In this document: positions 1 to 5,662 of the stretch, piece after piece | How positions within the stretch are numbered: position 1 is the first letter of the stretch | How the letters are laid out: each line of letters begins with the position of its first letter | NCBI RefSeq assembly: GCF_937920395.1 | Contig: NZ_CALEVF010000180.1 | Span: forward strand, 1-6,519 | Reading direction: 5' to 3' | DNA from: an uncultured Clostridium sp. | GTDB taxonomy: Bacteria > Bacillota > Clostridia > Clostridiales > Clostridiaceae | DNA length: 6,519 nucleotides | Notes under the pieces: model-generated | Database searches by the model: none | Told to the model about the DNA's origin: nothing | What the model saw: only the letters and a program-made list of their open reading frames with translations | Made by a program: the position numbers and the translations under genes

Positions 1-1
1 T

Positions 2-949
2 ATGTCAAGAATAGTGATAGCACTTGGGGGGAATGCCCTCCAAGCAAACCCAAAAGATACTACTGCAAAGGCACAATTAATAACCGCAAAACAAACTTCA
101 GAGACTATTGTAGATTTAATCGAAGAGGGTCATGAGATAATTGTTGCTCATGGTAATGGACCTCAAGTAGGTCAAATCGTAGCTAATTATGAAGCAGCGG
201 CGTCTATAAATAATAGTCCAGTAATGCCTTTTCCTGAATGTGGTGCTATGAGCCAAGGTTATATAGGATATCATCTACAACAAAGTATTAGGGCAGTGAT
301 GAGAAGAAGAGGAATAAATAAAGAAGTTGCTACAGTAATTACTCAAGTAATAGTAGATCCTAAGGATCCAGGATTTAAGAATCCAACTAAACCAGTAGGT
401 TCTTTTTTTACGCAGGAGCAGGCGGAGAAATTAACAGCTGAAAAAGGATATACAATGAAGGAAGATTCTAATAGAGGGTGGAGACGAGTTGTGGCTTCAC
501 CATTACCAATTGATATTGTTGAAGAACCTATTATTATGACATTAGTTGAAGCTGGACATATTGTTATAACTGTTGGTGGAGGAGGTATACCAGTAATTGA
601 TAAAGGAAACGGTGACCTTGAAGGAGTGCCAGCTGTAATAGACAAAGACTTTGCTTCTTGTAAAATAGCGGAATTAATAAATGCTGATCTTCTTGTTGTG
701 CTTACAGCAGTTGAACAGGTTGCTATTAACTTTGGTAAACCTAACCAAAAGAATCTTTCAAGTATGACTATAGAAGAAGCTAAAACATATATAACAGAAG
801 GACAATTCGCTCCTGGCTCTATGCTTCCAAAAATAAAAGCGGCTCTTATCTTCGTTGAAGCAAAAAAAGGTAGGAAAGCAATTATAACCTCTCTTGAGAA
901 AGCTAAGGATGCAATAAGTGGGGCAGCAGGAACAGTCATCATAAACTAG
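2..949 (+). CDS. arcC: Carbamate kinase (arginine deiminase pathway)
   Basis: Cytosolic enzyme that transfers phosphate from carbamoyl phosphate to ADP, giving ATP, CO2 and NH3; it is the energy-yielding last step of arginine fermentation. The 315-residue product has the usual family length and is colinear with it. The N-terminal phosphate loop GGNAL is at residues 9-13, HGNGPQVG at 50-57, the glycine stretch VGGGGIPV at 191-198, VPAVIDKD at 209-216 (with the conserved Lys), and APGSMLPKIKAA near the C-terminus (270-281). The ATG at position 2 fits the normal family start (SRIVIALGGNAL), but only one upstream base is visible, so the ribosome binding site cannot be checked. arcC usually lies with arcA, arcB and an arginine/ornithine antiporter gene; these would be to the left, outside the window. 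Downstream there is 148 nt before a hairpin terminator. No missing residue or frame problem was seen. Amino-acid kinase relatives are ruled out by length and motif set. Confidence 0.96.
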   Translation: MSRIVIALGGNALQANPKDTTAKAQLITAKQTSETIVDLIEEGHEIIVAHGNGPQVGQIVANYEAAASINNSPVMPFPECGAMSQGYIGYHLQQSIRAVMRRRGINKEVATVITQVIVDPKDPGFKNPTKPVGSFFTQEQAEKLTAEKGYTMKEDSNRGWRRVVASPLPIDIVEEPIIMTLVEAGHIVITVGGGGIPVIDKGNGDLEGVPAVIDKDFASCKIAELINADLLVVLTAVEQVAINFGKPNQKNLSSMTIEEAKTYITEGQFAPGSMLPKIKAALIFVEAKKGRKAIITSLEKAKDAISGAAGTVIIN

Positions 950-1097
950 TTTACATATAGATTATATGATGACAAAATAGCTACAAATGTTTATATAAAA
1001 TAATTTTTTATATGAGACATATTAATTTAGGTGATACATACTTAGTATTATTTAGTGCTACTTTAGTTTTTTTTTTCAAGAGAGTTTTGTTGTTATC
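950..1097. other. AT-rich 3' spacer of arcC, no gene
   Basis: No reading frame with a ribosome binding site was seen. The stretch contains an A/T-only perfect hairpin (ATATAAAA at 993-1000 with TTTTATAT at 1006-1013) and a run of ten T at 1067-1076 with no convincing GC-containing stem before it. It is probably the 3' untranslated part of the arcC transcript, ending at the terminator at 1098-1126. Confidence 0.5.
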
Positions 1098-1126
1098 ACT
1101 CCAGTATTAATTACTGGAGTATTTTT
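1098..1126 (+). terminator. Intrinsic terminator of the arc transcript
   Basis: A perfect 9-bp stem, ACTCCAGTA (1098-1106) with TACTGGAGT (1112-1120), closes a 5-nt loop and is followed at once by ATTTTT. It is the first strong GC-containing hairpin after arcC on the same strand, so it most likely ends the arc operon mRNA. The T tract is short (five), which lowers certainty a little. Confidence 0.8.
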
Positions 1127-1181
1127 GGATAGAGTATCGTTTAAAAGCTATGTTATTATCGGTATAGATATGATGATTAAG

Positions 1182-1215
1182 AGGTGATGCTACACTATTT
1201 AATGAAGCATCACCT
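1182..1215. repeat. Inverted repeat, 10-bp perfect stem
   Basis: AGGTGATGCT (1182-1191) is perfectly complementary to AGCATCACCT (1206-1215) around a 14-nt loop. No T tract follows, so it is not a standard terminator. The left arm contains a Shine-Dalgarno-like AGGTGAT, and an ATG at 1202 in the loop opens only a nine-codon frame (1202-1231). The role is unknown. It might be an mRNA structure or the remains of a mobile-element end, since a transposase pseudogene begins 140 nt further on. Confidence 0.6.
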
Positions 1216-1217
1216 TC

Positions 1218-1258
1218 AATTCGTAATTTAAATCTACAAAATTAAAAGCTTACGAATT
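1218..1258. repeat. Inverted repeat AATTCGTAA / TTACGAATT
   Basis: A 9-bp perfect inverted repeat, AATTCGTAA at 1218-1226 and TTACGAATT at 1250-1258, is separated by 23 nt. It follows directly on the 1182-1215 hairpin, so two palindromic structures stand side by side between the arc terminator and the broken transposase gene. The role is unknown. The rest of 1127-1356 shows no gene. Confidence 0.5.
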
Positions 1259-1356
1259 TAAATTTATTTTACAAAAATTATAAAAATGATTTTAAACTTT
1301 TATGTCGAATTAGTCATATAAATATTAATTTACTAAAGTAAATGGAGATGATTTAT

Positions 1357-1762
1357 ATGATACAATTCAGTAAAAAAGATAAAGATAAAGTTTTAAATGC
1401 GATAAAGCAAGGTAATATAGATGATGTTGATATCGCTTTCCCAACTTAATAGATACTATCACGCTATCACAGCAAAAATGAAATTAAAGACAAGTCTAAC
1501 TGATGTAGCCTTTGCAGTTACGAATTCAGAATTATTGTCTGAATTAGATTGGAATATATGGGATAATGACAGAGATTTAGAAAAAGGTCTTTTAGAATAA
1601 GGTACTATGCGAAACATGATAAATAAATATGAAGCTAAAGAAATTATAAAGTCTTATAATGAATATGTTCAGAATATTATAATGCCATAACTTAAAATAT
1701 TACCTCATATACAGAGATTAGATTGTACAAGAATATTAGTAAACTTGAATAATTCTAACTTT
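1357..1762 (+). pseudogene. Degraded transposase, N-terminal part only
   Basis: An intact start survives: GGAG at 1344-1347, then ATG at 1357, encoding MIQFSKKDKDKVLNAIKQ and on to AFPT, with a stop at 1447. Restoring one A in the CCAAC run near 1443 gives FPNLIDTI. The reading then jumps to another frame (about 1463 on), AITAKMKLKTSLTDVAF, and on to GLLE. Two in-frame stops follow, at 1598 and 1688, with GTMRNMINKYEAKEIIKSY and LKILPHIQRLDCTRILVNLN between and after them. From memory this order (FPNL; AAKMKxKTSLTD; LDCTxIxVNxxNxNY) matches a transposase common in clostridia; I cannot name the IS family with certainty. A segment of some 40 residues seems to be missing around 1460, and nothing of the C-terminal catalytic part is seen after about 1762. 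Lesions: one single-base deletion, one internal deletion, two nonsense codons and a 3' truncation. Clearly non-functional. Confidence 0.6.
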
Positions 1763-1887
1763 TTTATTTCATGGATTAAATGTTCTAAACCTAGTAGCAA
1801 ACCTATTCCTCCATAAAAAAGAATTATTAGGATTATAAAAAAATTAATAGGTTCTTATAAAAAAAGCTGATATAGTGTTTTAAAACT

Positions 1888-1900
1888 AGTATATAATACT
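1888..1900 (+). promoter_or_regulatory. Possible -10 element inside a palindrome
   Basis: TATAAT at 1892-1897 lies inside the palindrome AGTAT-ATA-ATACT. A weak -35 match (CTGATA, 1867-1872) sits 19 nt upstream. It lies 68 nt before the ATG of the 25-codon frame at 1966. In sequence this AT-rich, TATAAT arises often by chance, so this is only a candidate. Confidence 0.3.
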
Positions 1901-1965
1901 GCAGAAGTAGTACAATATTTTTATATTAGGAAAGATTTACTAAAGAAAATTAACGGAGTGATGTT

Positions 1966-2043
1966 ATGTTTAAGGTATTCAATTTAGAAACTAGTGAAAA
2001 TTTTGAATATTATTTAGAAAACAGTAAAACTTGCACTGTTTAA
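1966..2043 (+). CDS. Orphan 25-codon reading frame, function unknown
   Basis: ATG at 1966 follows GGAG (1955-1958) at 7 nt, a good clostridial ribosome binding site. The frame encodes a 25-residue product beginning MFKVFNLETSENF and ending in SKTCTV, closed by tandem stops TAA TAA. The peptide is acidic and polar, with no membrane segment or motif that I recognise. It may be the surviving 5' end of a lost gene, which would suit its setting between two pseudogenes, or a real small peptide gene. The good ribosome binding site favours a genuine gene start at some time; present expression is not shown. Confidence 0.3.
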   Translation: MFKVFNLETSENFEYYLENSKTCTV

Positions 2044-2046
2044 TAA

Positions 2047-2070
2047 AATAATAGAATAATAGAATAATAA
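2047..2070. repeat. Short tandem repeat, 8-bp unit x3
   Basis: AATAATAG occurs at 2047-2054 and 2055-2062, and once more at 2063-2070 with the last base changed to A. It starts four bases after the stop of the 25-codon frame. Probably a simple-sequence expansion in AT-rich DNA, with no evident role. Confidence 0.6.
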
Positions 2071-2107
2071 TATGGATTATAAGTAGATTAGGATATTGTG
2101 CTTATTT

Positions 2108-2477
2108 AGGAGGTAGTAAACAATAAAAAAAAGACTTATAATTGTGTACTAAATTTATTCATAACATCAAGGGCATTAGTGCAAAGTTATGCAAGTACAG
2201 ATGATTCACTGAAAAGTACACAATTGTGTAGCAACATAGACAAATATGATGTAAAGAATAAGTTCATAAGCATAGTACTAGTTAATGTATTAGACACAGA
2301 GAGAGTCTATTTGGATATTCTGAAGGAGGAATTTATTCAACAGTTGTTGATTTGTACATATGTCAGAACTCACTATTTGAAGGAAAATTAATTAGTTTGT
2401 CATCAGTAAGCAAAATGATGATTCCATATTTTAATACTTATGGATATGGATCTATAGTAATCTATAAGGTAGAATGA
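2108..2477 (+). pseudogene. Remnant of exported serine beta-lactamase-like protein
   Basis: AGGAGG at 2108-2113 is a perfect ribosome binding site, but no usable start codon follows; an ATA at 2123 stands where one is expected. The frame open from 2110 reads NKKKTYNCVLNLFITSRALV, then QSYASTDDS, which looks like an N-terminal signal peptide (KKK, hydrophobic core, A-S cleavage region). This frame stays open to TAA at 2389-2391. From about 2313 another frame (+1 codon phase, ending at TGA 2475-2477) carries the recognisable block GYSEGGIYSTVVDLY, then SLFEGKLISLSSVSKMMIPY and FNTYGYG. This is the pattern seen in class C beta-lactamase/DD-peptidase-fold serine hydrolases just before the C-terminal strands. 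The catalytic SxxK and YxN regions are absent. About 120 codons remain of a family usually above 350. The block DVKNKFISIVLVNVLDTERV (2251-2310) resembles the C-terminal strand of the same family but lies before the GGIYSTV block, so pieces may be out of order. Non-functional. Confidence 0.6.
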
Positions 2478-2857
2478 ACTTATTTGCTTACGGTCGAGTA
2501 TCGAAGTAAATATAAATTGCTATTAGAAGAAATGAGAAGAAGAAAATAACAACAAGAGTTAAAAAAAGATAATGCAACAGCAAGAACAGTTAAGTAATTA
2601 TTAAAGTTATAAGAAGATGATATAATATGAGTGTATTTAGAAAACAATTTTCATATTTGTAGATTGAAAGTGTTTATTTGGACGGAATGGTATAACTAGA
2701 TTAATAGTAGGCATGACAAAAAGACTAAATAGTTTCAACAAAATATTAGTGAAAGTTTCATACAAAGAATGTAGATTAGTTAAATTCTATGATTATAATT
2801 ATGTTGGTATTTTGAGGAAAAATAGTTTCTAAAACAACAGATTGTGGGGACAGAAAG
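2478..2857. other. Gene-free stretch before argR
   Basis: No intact gene on either strand. Frame 2478 onward reads TYLLTVEYRSKYKLLLEEM and, after several stops, VYLENNFHIC and WTEWYN. This may be eroded coding sequence, but the stop density is near that expected by chance. The 11-bp palindrome TGAAAGTTTCA is at 2750-2760. The last 60 nt probably carry the argR promoter and leader. Confidence 0.5.
2794..2799 (+). promoter_or_regulatory. Candidate -10 of the argR promoter
   Basis: A perfect TATAAT lies 58 nt before the argR start, inside GATTATAATTATG. The -35 region is poor: about 18 nt upstream only TGTAGA is present, matching TTGACA at three positions. A weak or activator-assisted promoter is possible. 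The palindrome TGAAAGTTTCA lies 33 nt upstream of this -10. Confidence 0.35.
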
Positions 2858-3319
2858 ATGAAGATATCACGTCATGCAAAAATAATTGAGATCATCCATT
2901 CTAAAAAGGTTGAAACTCAAGAACAGTTAGCAGAAGAATTAAAAAACAATGGGTTTGATATTACTCAAGCAACTGTTTCTAGAGATATAAATGAACTAAA
3001 ATTAATTAAGGTTGTGAATGCATATGGAACTTACAGTTATGTTACTAGTTCTCAGGGGGATAGTTTTTTATCTAATAAATTAGCTAATATTTTTTCTCAA
3101 ACTGTTCTGTATGTTGATCATGTAGATAAGTTTATAGTACTTAAGACCATATCAGGGGCTGGAGCCGCCGCAGCAGAAGCTTTAGATTCTTTGAAATTCA
3201 ATGGCATTGTAGGAACGGTAGCTGGGGATAATACTGTTTTTATTTTAGTTAGAAAAGAAGAAGATACAAAAGAGATAATACATCAGGTTAAAAAAATGAT
3301 TAGTGAATATGAGAAATAA
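2858..3319 (+). CDS. argR: Arginine repressor ArgR
   Basis: Hexameric, arginine-binding transcription factor that represses arginine synthesis and, in many Firmicutes, controls the arginine deiminase genes. The 153-residue product is full length. The N-terminal winged helix-turn-helix spans about residues 1-70, with recognition-helix signature TQATVSRDINEL at 36-47. The C-terminal oligomerisation/arginine-binding domain follows (about 80-150), with GAGAAAAEALD at 100-110 and GTVAGDNTVFI at 119-129. ATG at 2858 is preceded by GGGGA (2846-2850) and starts exactly where the family does (MKxSRHAKI). The second acidic position of the arginine-contact GDD motif is Asn here (D124-N125), a variant I recall in other clostridial ArgR proteins. 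The neighbouring arcC suggests control of arginine catabolism, but the decayed interval lies between them. No terminator separates argR from the receptor gene behind it, so the two may share an mRNA. A TATAAT at 3329-3334 could alternatively serve the downstream gene. Confidence 0.95.
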   Translation: MKISRHAKIIEIIHSKKVETQEQLAEELKNNGFDITQATVSRDINELKLIKVVNAYGTYSYVTSSQGDSFLSNKLANIFSQTVLYVDHVDKFIVLKTISGAGAAAAEALDSLKFNGIVGTVAGDNTVFILVRKEEDTKEIIHQVKKMISEYEK

Positions 3320-3366
3320 GTATGTACCTATAATTAAATAGTAAGCGAATTAAAATAATAATGAGT

Positions 3367-3383
3367 GGGGGGTAATTAAAATT
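3367..3383 (+). promoter_or_regulatory. Ribosome binding site that decides an ATT start
   Basis: GGGGGGT (3367-3373) can pair fully with the anti-Shine-Dalgarno, using two G-U wobbles in place of AGGAGGT. Seven nt further is ATT CAA AAG at 3381. No ATG, GTG or TTG lies in frame at a proper distance; the first in-frame one, TTG at 3429, has no ribosome binding site and would cut the first membrane helix. An ATG at 3361 lies in another frame and reaches a stop after four codons. Confidence 0.6.
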
Positions 3384-5375
3384 CAAAAGTTAAAACTAAA
3401 CACTATTCGTACTAAATTAATTATTAGCTTGGTATCAATTTGTATAATTCCATTAATTATACTAGGGATTGGGTCTTATAGACAGTCAAAGTCAATTCTT
3501 AACAATAAATTAACGTTAACAAGTACACAAACACTTACGGAAATAAATCATGGATTATCAAATTATTTAAATGGGTTTTCTAATATACTTTTATTAACAT
3601 CAAATAATTATAATTTTGTTAATGTTGATACAAGTAATAATATAAATTATATACCTGATTTGTTAAAAGGCGTAGCAGAAAGTAACAAAGATATATTAGA
3701 TATATCTTATGGAACTACCACGGGCAAATTTAAAACATATCCTAATGATAAAATGCCTGCAGGTTATGACGCAACTAAGACTGATTGGTATATGCGAGCT
3801 TTAGGGCAAAAAGGTAAAGTTATAATAACTCCTGAATATATTGATAAAGGAACTGGTAAGAGCGTAATTACACTTGCAAAAACAGTAGAGAAAAATGGAA
3901 AAGTAGTTGGTGTTGTAGAAATAGATTTAACATTAAATACACTTGCGCAGCAAATATCCACAAAGAAATTAGGAAATACAGGATATGTGTTTATAGCAGA
4001 GGCATCGGGTAAGGTTTTAGCTCATCCTATACAGAAACTTATTAATACAAATACGGCTTCTAAGTTACCATTTTGGAATACAGCAAAGTCAAAGAACAGT
4101 GGTTTTGTTAATTATGATGATATGGATTCAAGTAAGTTTGGGGTATATCAAACAAACGAATTAACAGGTTGGAAGTTAGTGGCTACTTTAGATCAAAGTG
4201 AACTATCTAATGACACAAAATTTATAATACATACAACATTATTAATAATATTAATAATGGGGTTAATTTCTGTAGCTATGTCATTAGTATTAAGTAAGGG
4301 GATAGCTTATAATATTCAAAAGTTAAAAGCGGTGTTTGCTAAGGCTTCTAATGGAGACTTAACGGTATCTATTAAAGCGTTAACAAAAGATGAATTTGAA
4401 GATTTAGCCACATCGTTTAATTTAATGATTAAAAATATATTAAGTATCATGAATAATGTTACGAACTCATCAAAGACGGTATCTGAAACATCCACAACTC
4501 TTGCCAGTATGTCGGAGGAGGTAACGGCTTCTATTAGTGAAGTTTCAAGTGCAATAGAGCAAGTCTCAATAGGGGCAACTCAGCAGGCTCAAAATGCTCA
4601 AGATGGTGCTTTAGCAATGGACGACTTATCAAATAGATTAGATAAAATTAGTGATAGCTCTAATGAAATGGATAAGATTTCAAGTGGAACTAAGGATTTA
4701 GGTTCGAAAGGACTCTCTATGATAGATACATTAATTGAAAAATCAAATAAAACTAAATCATCTACTAAATCAGTTAATGAAATTATTCAAGATATGAATG
4801 AGAGCACTAAGCAAATAAATGCTATTTCTGAAACATTAGTAAGTATTACAGAACAAACTAATCTCCTATCACTAAACGCAAGTATAGAGTCTGCACGTGC
4901 TGGTGAAGCGGGTAAAGGGTTTTCTGTGGTTGCTGGAGAAATAAGAAAACTTGCTGAACAATCAAAGAATTCAACAGAGGAAATAAAGGAAATTATAGCG
5001 AATATACAGAAAAAATCGATTGCAGCTGTAAATGCTATTAAATCAACTCAAACAGTAGTAAATGAACAGGATCTAGCGGTAGGTGAAACTAAAGAAATAT
5101 TTAGTGAAATTTTAAAATCAATTGATGTAATGATCACTAAAGTTGAGGAGGTAAAAATATCGATTGTTGATGTAAATGAAAAAAAACAATCTACAGTGTT
5201 AGAAATTGAGAATATTTCAGCTATATCAGAACAAACAGCAGCTTCGTCAGAGCAAGTAACTGCTTCAACTGAAGAAATCACAGCAACCATGGAGGAATTT
5301 ACAAAATATTTTAGTGAACTTCAAATATTAGCTGAGGGATTAGATACAGAAATAAACAAATTTAAAGTCAAATAA
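3381..5375 (+). CDS. Methyl-accepting chemotaxis protein, dCache type
   Basis: Inner-membrane chemoreceptor that passes ligand signals to CheA/CheW. From the ATT start it has 664 residues. Residues 1-13 are basic ([13 protein letters not shown]), then transmembrane helix 1 at about 14-33. The extracellular double-Cache domain spans about 34-275, with [12 protein letters not shown] at 129-140 and VGVVEIDLT at 176-184. Transmembrane helix 2 is at about 281-304, HAMP at about 305-360, and the cytoplasmic signalling coiled coil runs to the end. Its hairpin tip [20 protein letters not shown] (491-510) plus [16 protein letters not shown] is near-perfect. Q/E-rich methylation-type segments ([16 protein letters not shown]) lie near the C-terminus; no CheR-tethering pentapeptide is seen. 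The pocket motif of amino-acid-binding dCache domains is kept at Y129, W136, Y137 and D182, but its Arg is Thr134. It starts 61 nt after argR with no terminator between. Start choice: ATT 3381 keeps the basic N-terminus and whole helix 1; TTG 3429 (648 residues) would not. Confidence 0.9.
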   Translation: MQKLKLNTIRTKLIISLVSICIIPLIILGIGSYRQSKSILNNKLTLTSTQTLTEINHGLSNYLNGFSNILLLTSNNYNFVNVDTSNNINYIPDLLKGVAESNKDILDISYGTTTGKFKTYPNDKMPAGYDATKTDWYMRALGQKGKVIITPEYIDKGTGKSVITLAKTVEKNGKVVGVVEIDLTLNTLAQQISTKKLGNTGYVFIAEASGKVLAHPIQKLINTNTASKLPFWNTAKSKNSGFVNYDDMDSSKFGVYQTNELTGWKLVATLDQSELSNDTKFIIHTTLLIILIMGLISVAMSLVLSKGIAYNIQKLKAVFAKASNGDLTVSIKALTKDEFEDLATSFNLMIKNILSIMNNVTNSSKTVSETSTTLASMSEEVTASISEVSSAIEQVSIGATQQAQNAQDGALAMDDLSNRLDKISDSSNEMDKISSGTKDLGSKGLSMIDTLIEKSNKTKSSTKSVNEIIQDMNESTKQINAISETLVSITEQTNLLSLNASIESARAGEAGKGFSVVAGEIRKLAEQSKNSTEEIKEIIANIQKKSIAAVNAIKSTQTVVNEQDLAVGETKEIFSEILKSIDVMITKVEEVKISIVDVNEKKQSTVLEIENISAISEQTAASSEQVTASTEEITATMEEFTKYFSELQILAEGLDTEINKFKVK

Positions 5376-5475
5376 GATTTTTTAAAAGATTATATAACAA
5401 ACTATGTTTTGCATATAAACGGGGTACCGTAAAATAGATTAGAATTAAGTCATAAGATATATAGATATAGATAAC
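5376..5475. other. AT-rich 3' spacer of the receptor gene
   Basis: No gene. It contains a small GC-rich patch ACGGGGTACCGT (5419-5430), able to form only a 4-bp stem, and GATATA-like low-complexity sequence at about 5456-5472. It leads into the terminator at 5476. Confidence 0.5.
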
Positions 5476-5539
5476 ATCATCCTATTGAATGGTTACAACT
5501 AAAAAATAGTTGTATATCCATTAAGTGGGTGATTTTTTT
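5476..5539 (+). terminator. Layered intrinsic terminator after the receptor gene
   Basis: Three nested stems stack into one long hairpin: ATCATCC (5476-5482) with GGGTGAT (5527-5533, one G-U pair), AATGG (5488-5492) with CCATT (5518-5522), and ACAACTA (5495-5501) with TAGTTGT (5507-5513) around an AAAAA loop. Seven T follow (5533-5539). It lies 100 nt after the receptor stop and before the galK promoter candidate, so it most likely ends the argR-receptor transcript and insulates galK. Confidence 0.85.
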
Positions 5540-5553
5540 GTGGAATTTAATAC

Positions 5554-5562
5554 TGATATAAT
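5554..5562 (+). promoter_or_regulatory. Extended -10 promoter candidate for galK
   Basis: TGATATAAT at 5554-5562 is a perfect extended -10 (TGN plus TATAAT). The -35 place is occupied by the T run of the terminator (TTTTTT, 5534-5539, 17-nt spacer), a poor match that an extended -10 can tolerate. Transcription would begin near 5569, giving a leader of about 95 nt that contains the paired repeats at 5576-5606. Confidence 0.5.
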
Positions 5563-5575
5563 AAATTTTAATTAT

Positions 5576-5606
5576 TTTACTAAAACTATTGAAAATTTAC
5601 TAAAAC
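5576..5606 (+). promoter_or_regulatory. Paired TTTACTAAAAC repeat, possible operator
   Basis: TTTACTAAAAC occurs identically at 5576-5586 and 5596-5606, exactly 20 bp apart (about two helical turns). Each copy contains TTTA-C-TAAA, a 9-bp palindrome with a single central base. The pair lies just after the candidate -10 and before galK, a classical position for a repressor site such as a LacI/GalR-type regulator. No regulator gene is in the window, so the binding protein is inference. Confidence 0.45.
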
Positions 5607-5662
5607 AATGATAACCTATACATATAGAGAAAAAACTATTTATTATAGGGAGGAATACAATT

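Noticed and set aside
343..942. Long minus-strand reading frame (199 codons) within arcC
   Set aside because: It lies wholly inside a strongly supported carbamate kinase gene, has no ribosome binding site and looks like the antisense shadow of codon bias.
1716..1857. Minus-strand frame with hydrophobic translation (FYGGIGLLLGLEHLIHEI)
   Set aside because: It looks like a membrane segment, but it has no start codon or ribosome binding site, and half of it lies opposite the transposase remnant. A/T-rich antisense sequence easily gives hydrophobic codons.
2179..2391. Intact 70-residue protein starting at GTG 2179
   Set aside because: The GTG has no ribosome binding site, the frame is open further upstream without a start, and the overlapping frame holds a recognisable hydrolase block. 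It is better read as part of a pseudogene.
2483..2506. FAYGRVSK translation resembling the start of serine resolvases (YGRVS)
   Set aside because: Only about six residues match, a stop follows at once, and no further resolvase motif is found in any frame.
2635..2785. Minus-strand open stretch of about 50 codons (LFVMPTINLVIPFRPNKHF)
   Set aside because: No ribosome binding site and no recognised motif; this length is not unusual among six frames.
3764..5290. Two minus-strand frames (3764-3961, 5048-5290) inside the chemoreceptor gene
   Set aside because: Both are shadows of a conserved coding sequence; the Ser/Thr-rich translations have no family features.
5419..5430. GC-rich ACGGGGTACCGT as a regulatory hairpin
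   Set aside because: Only a 4-bp stem, with no tract or neighbouring gene start that it could serve.
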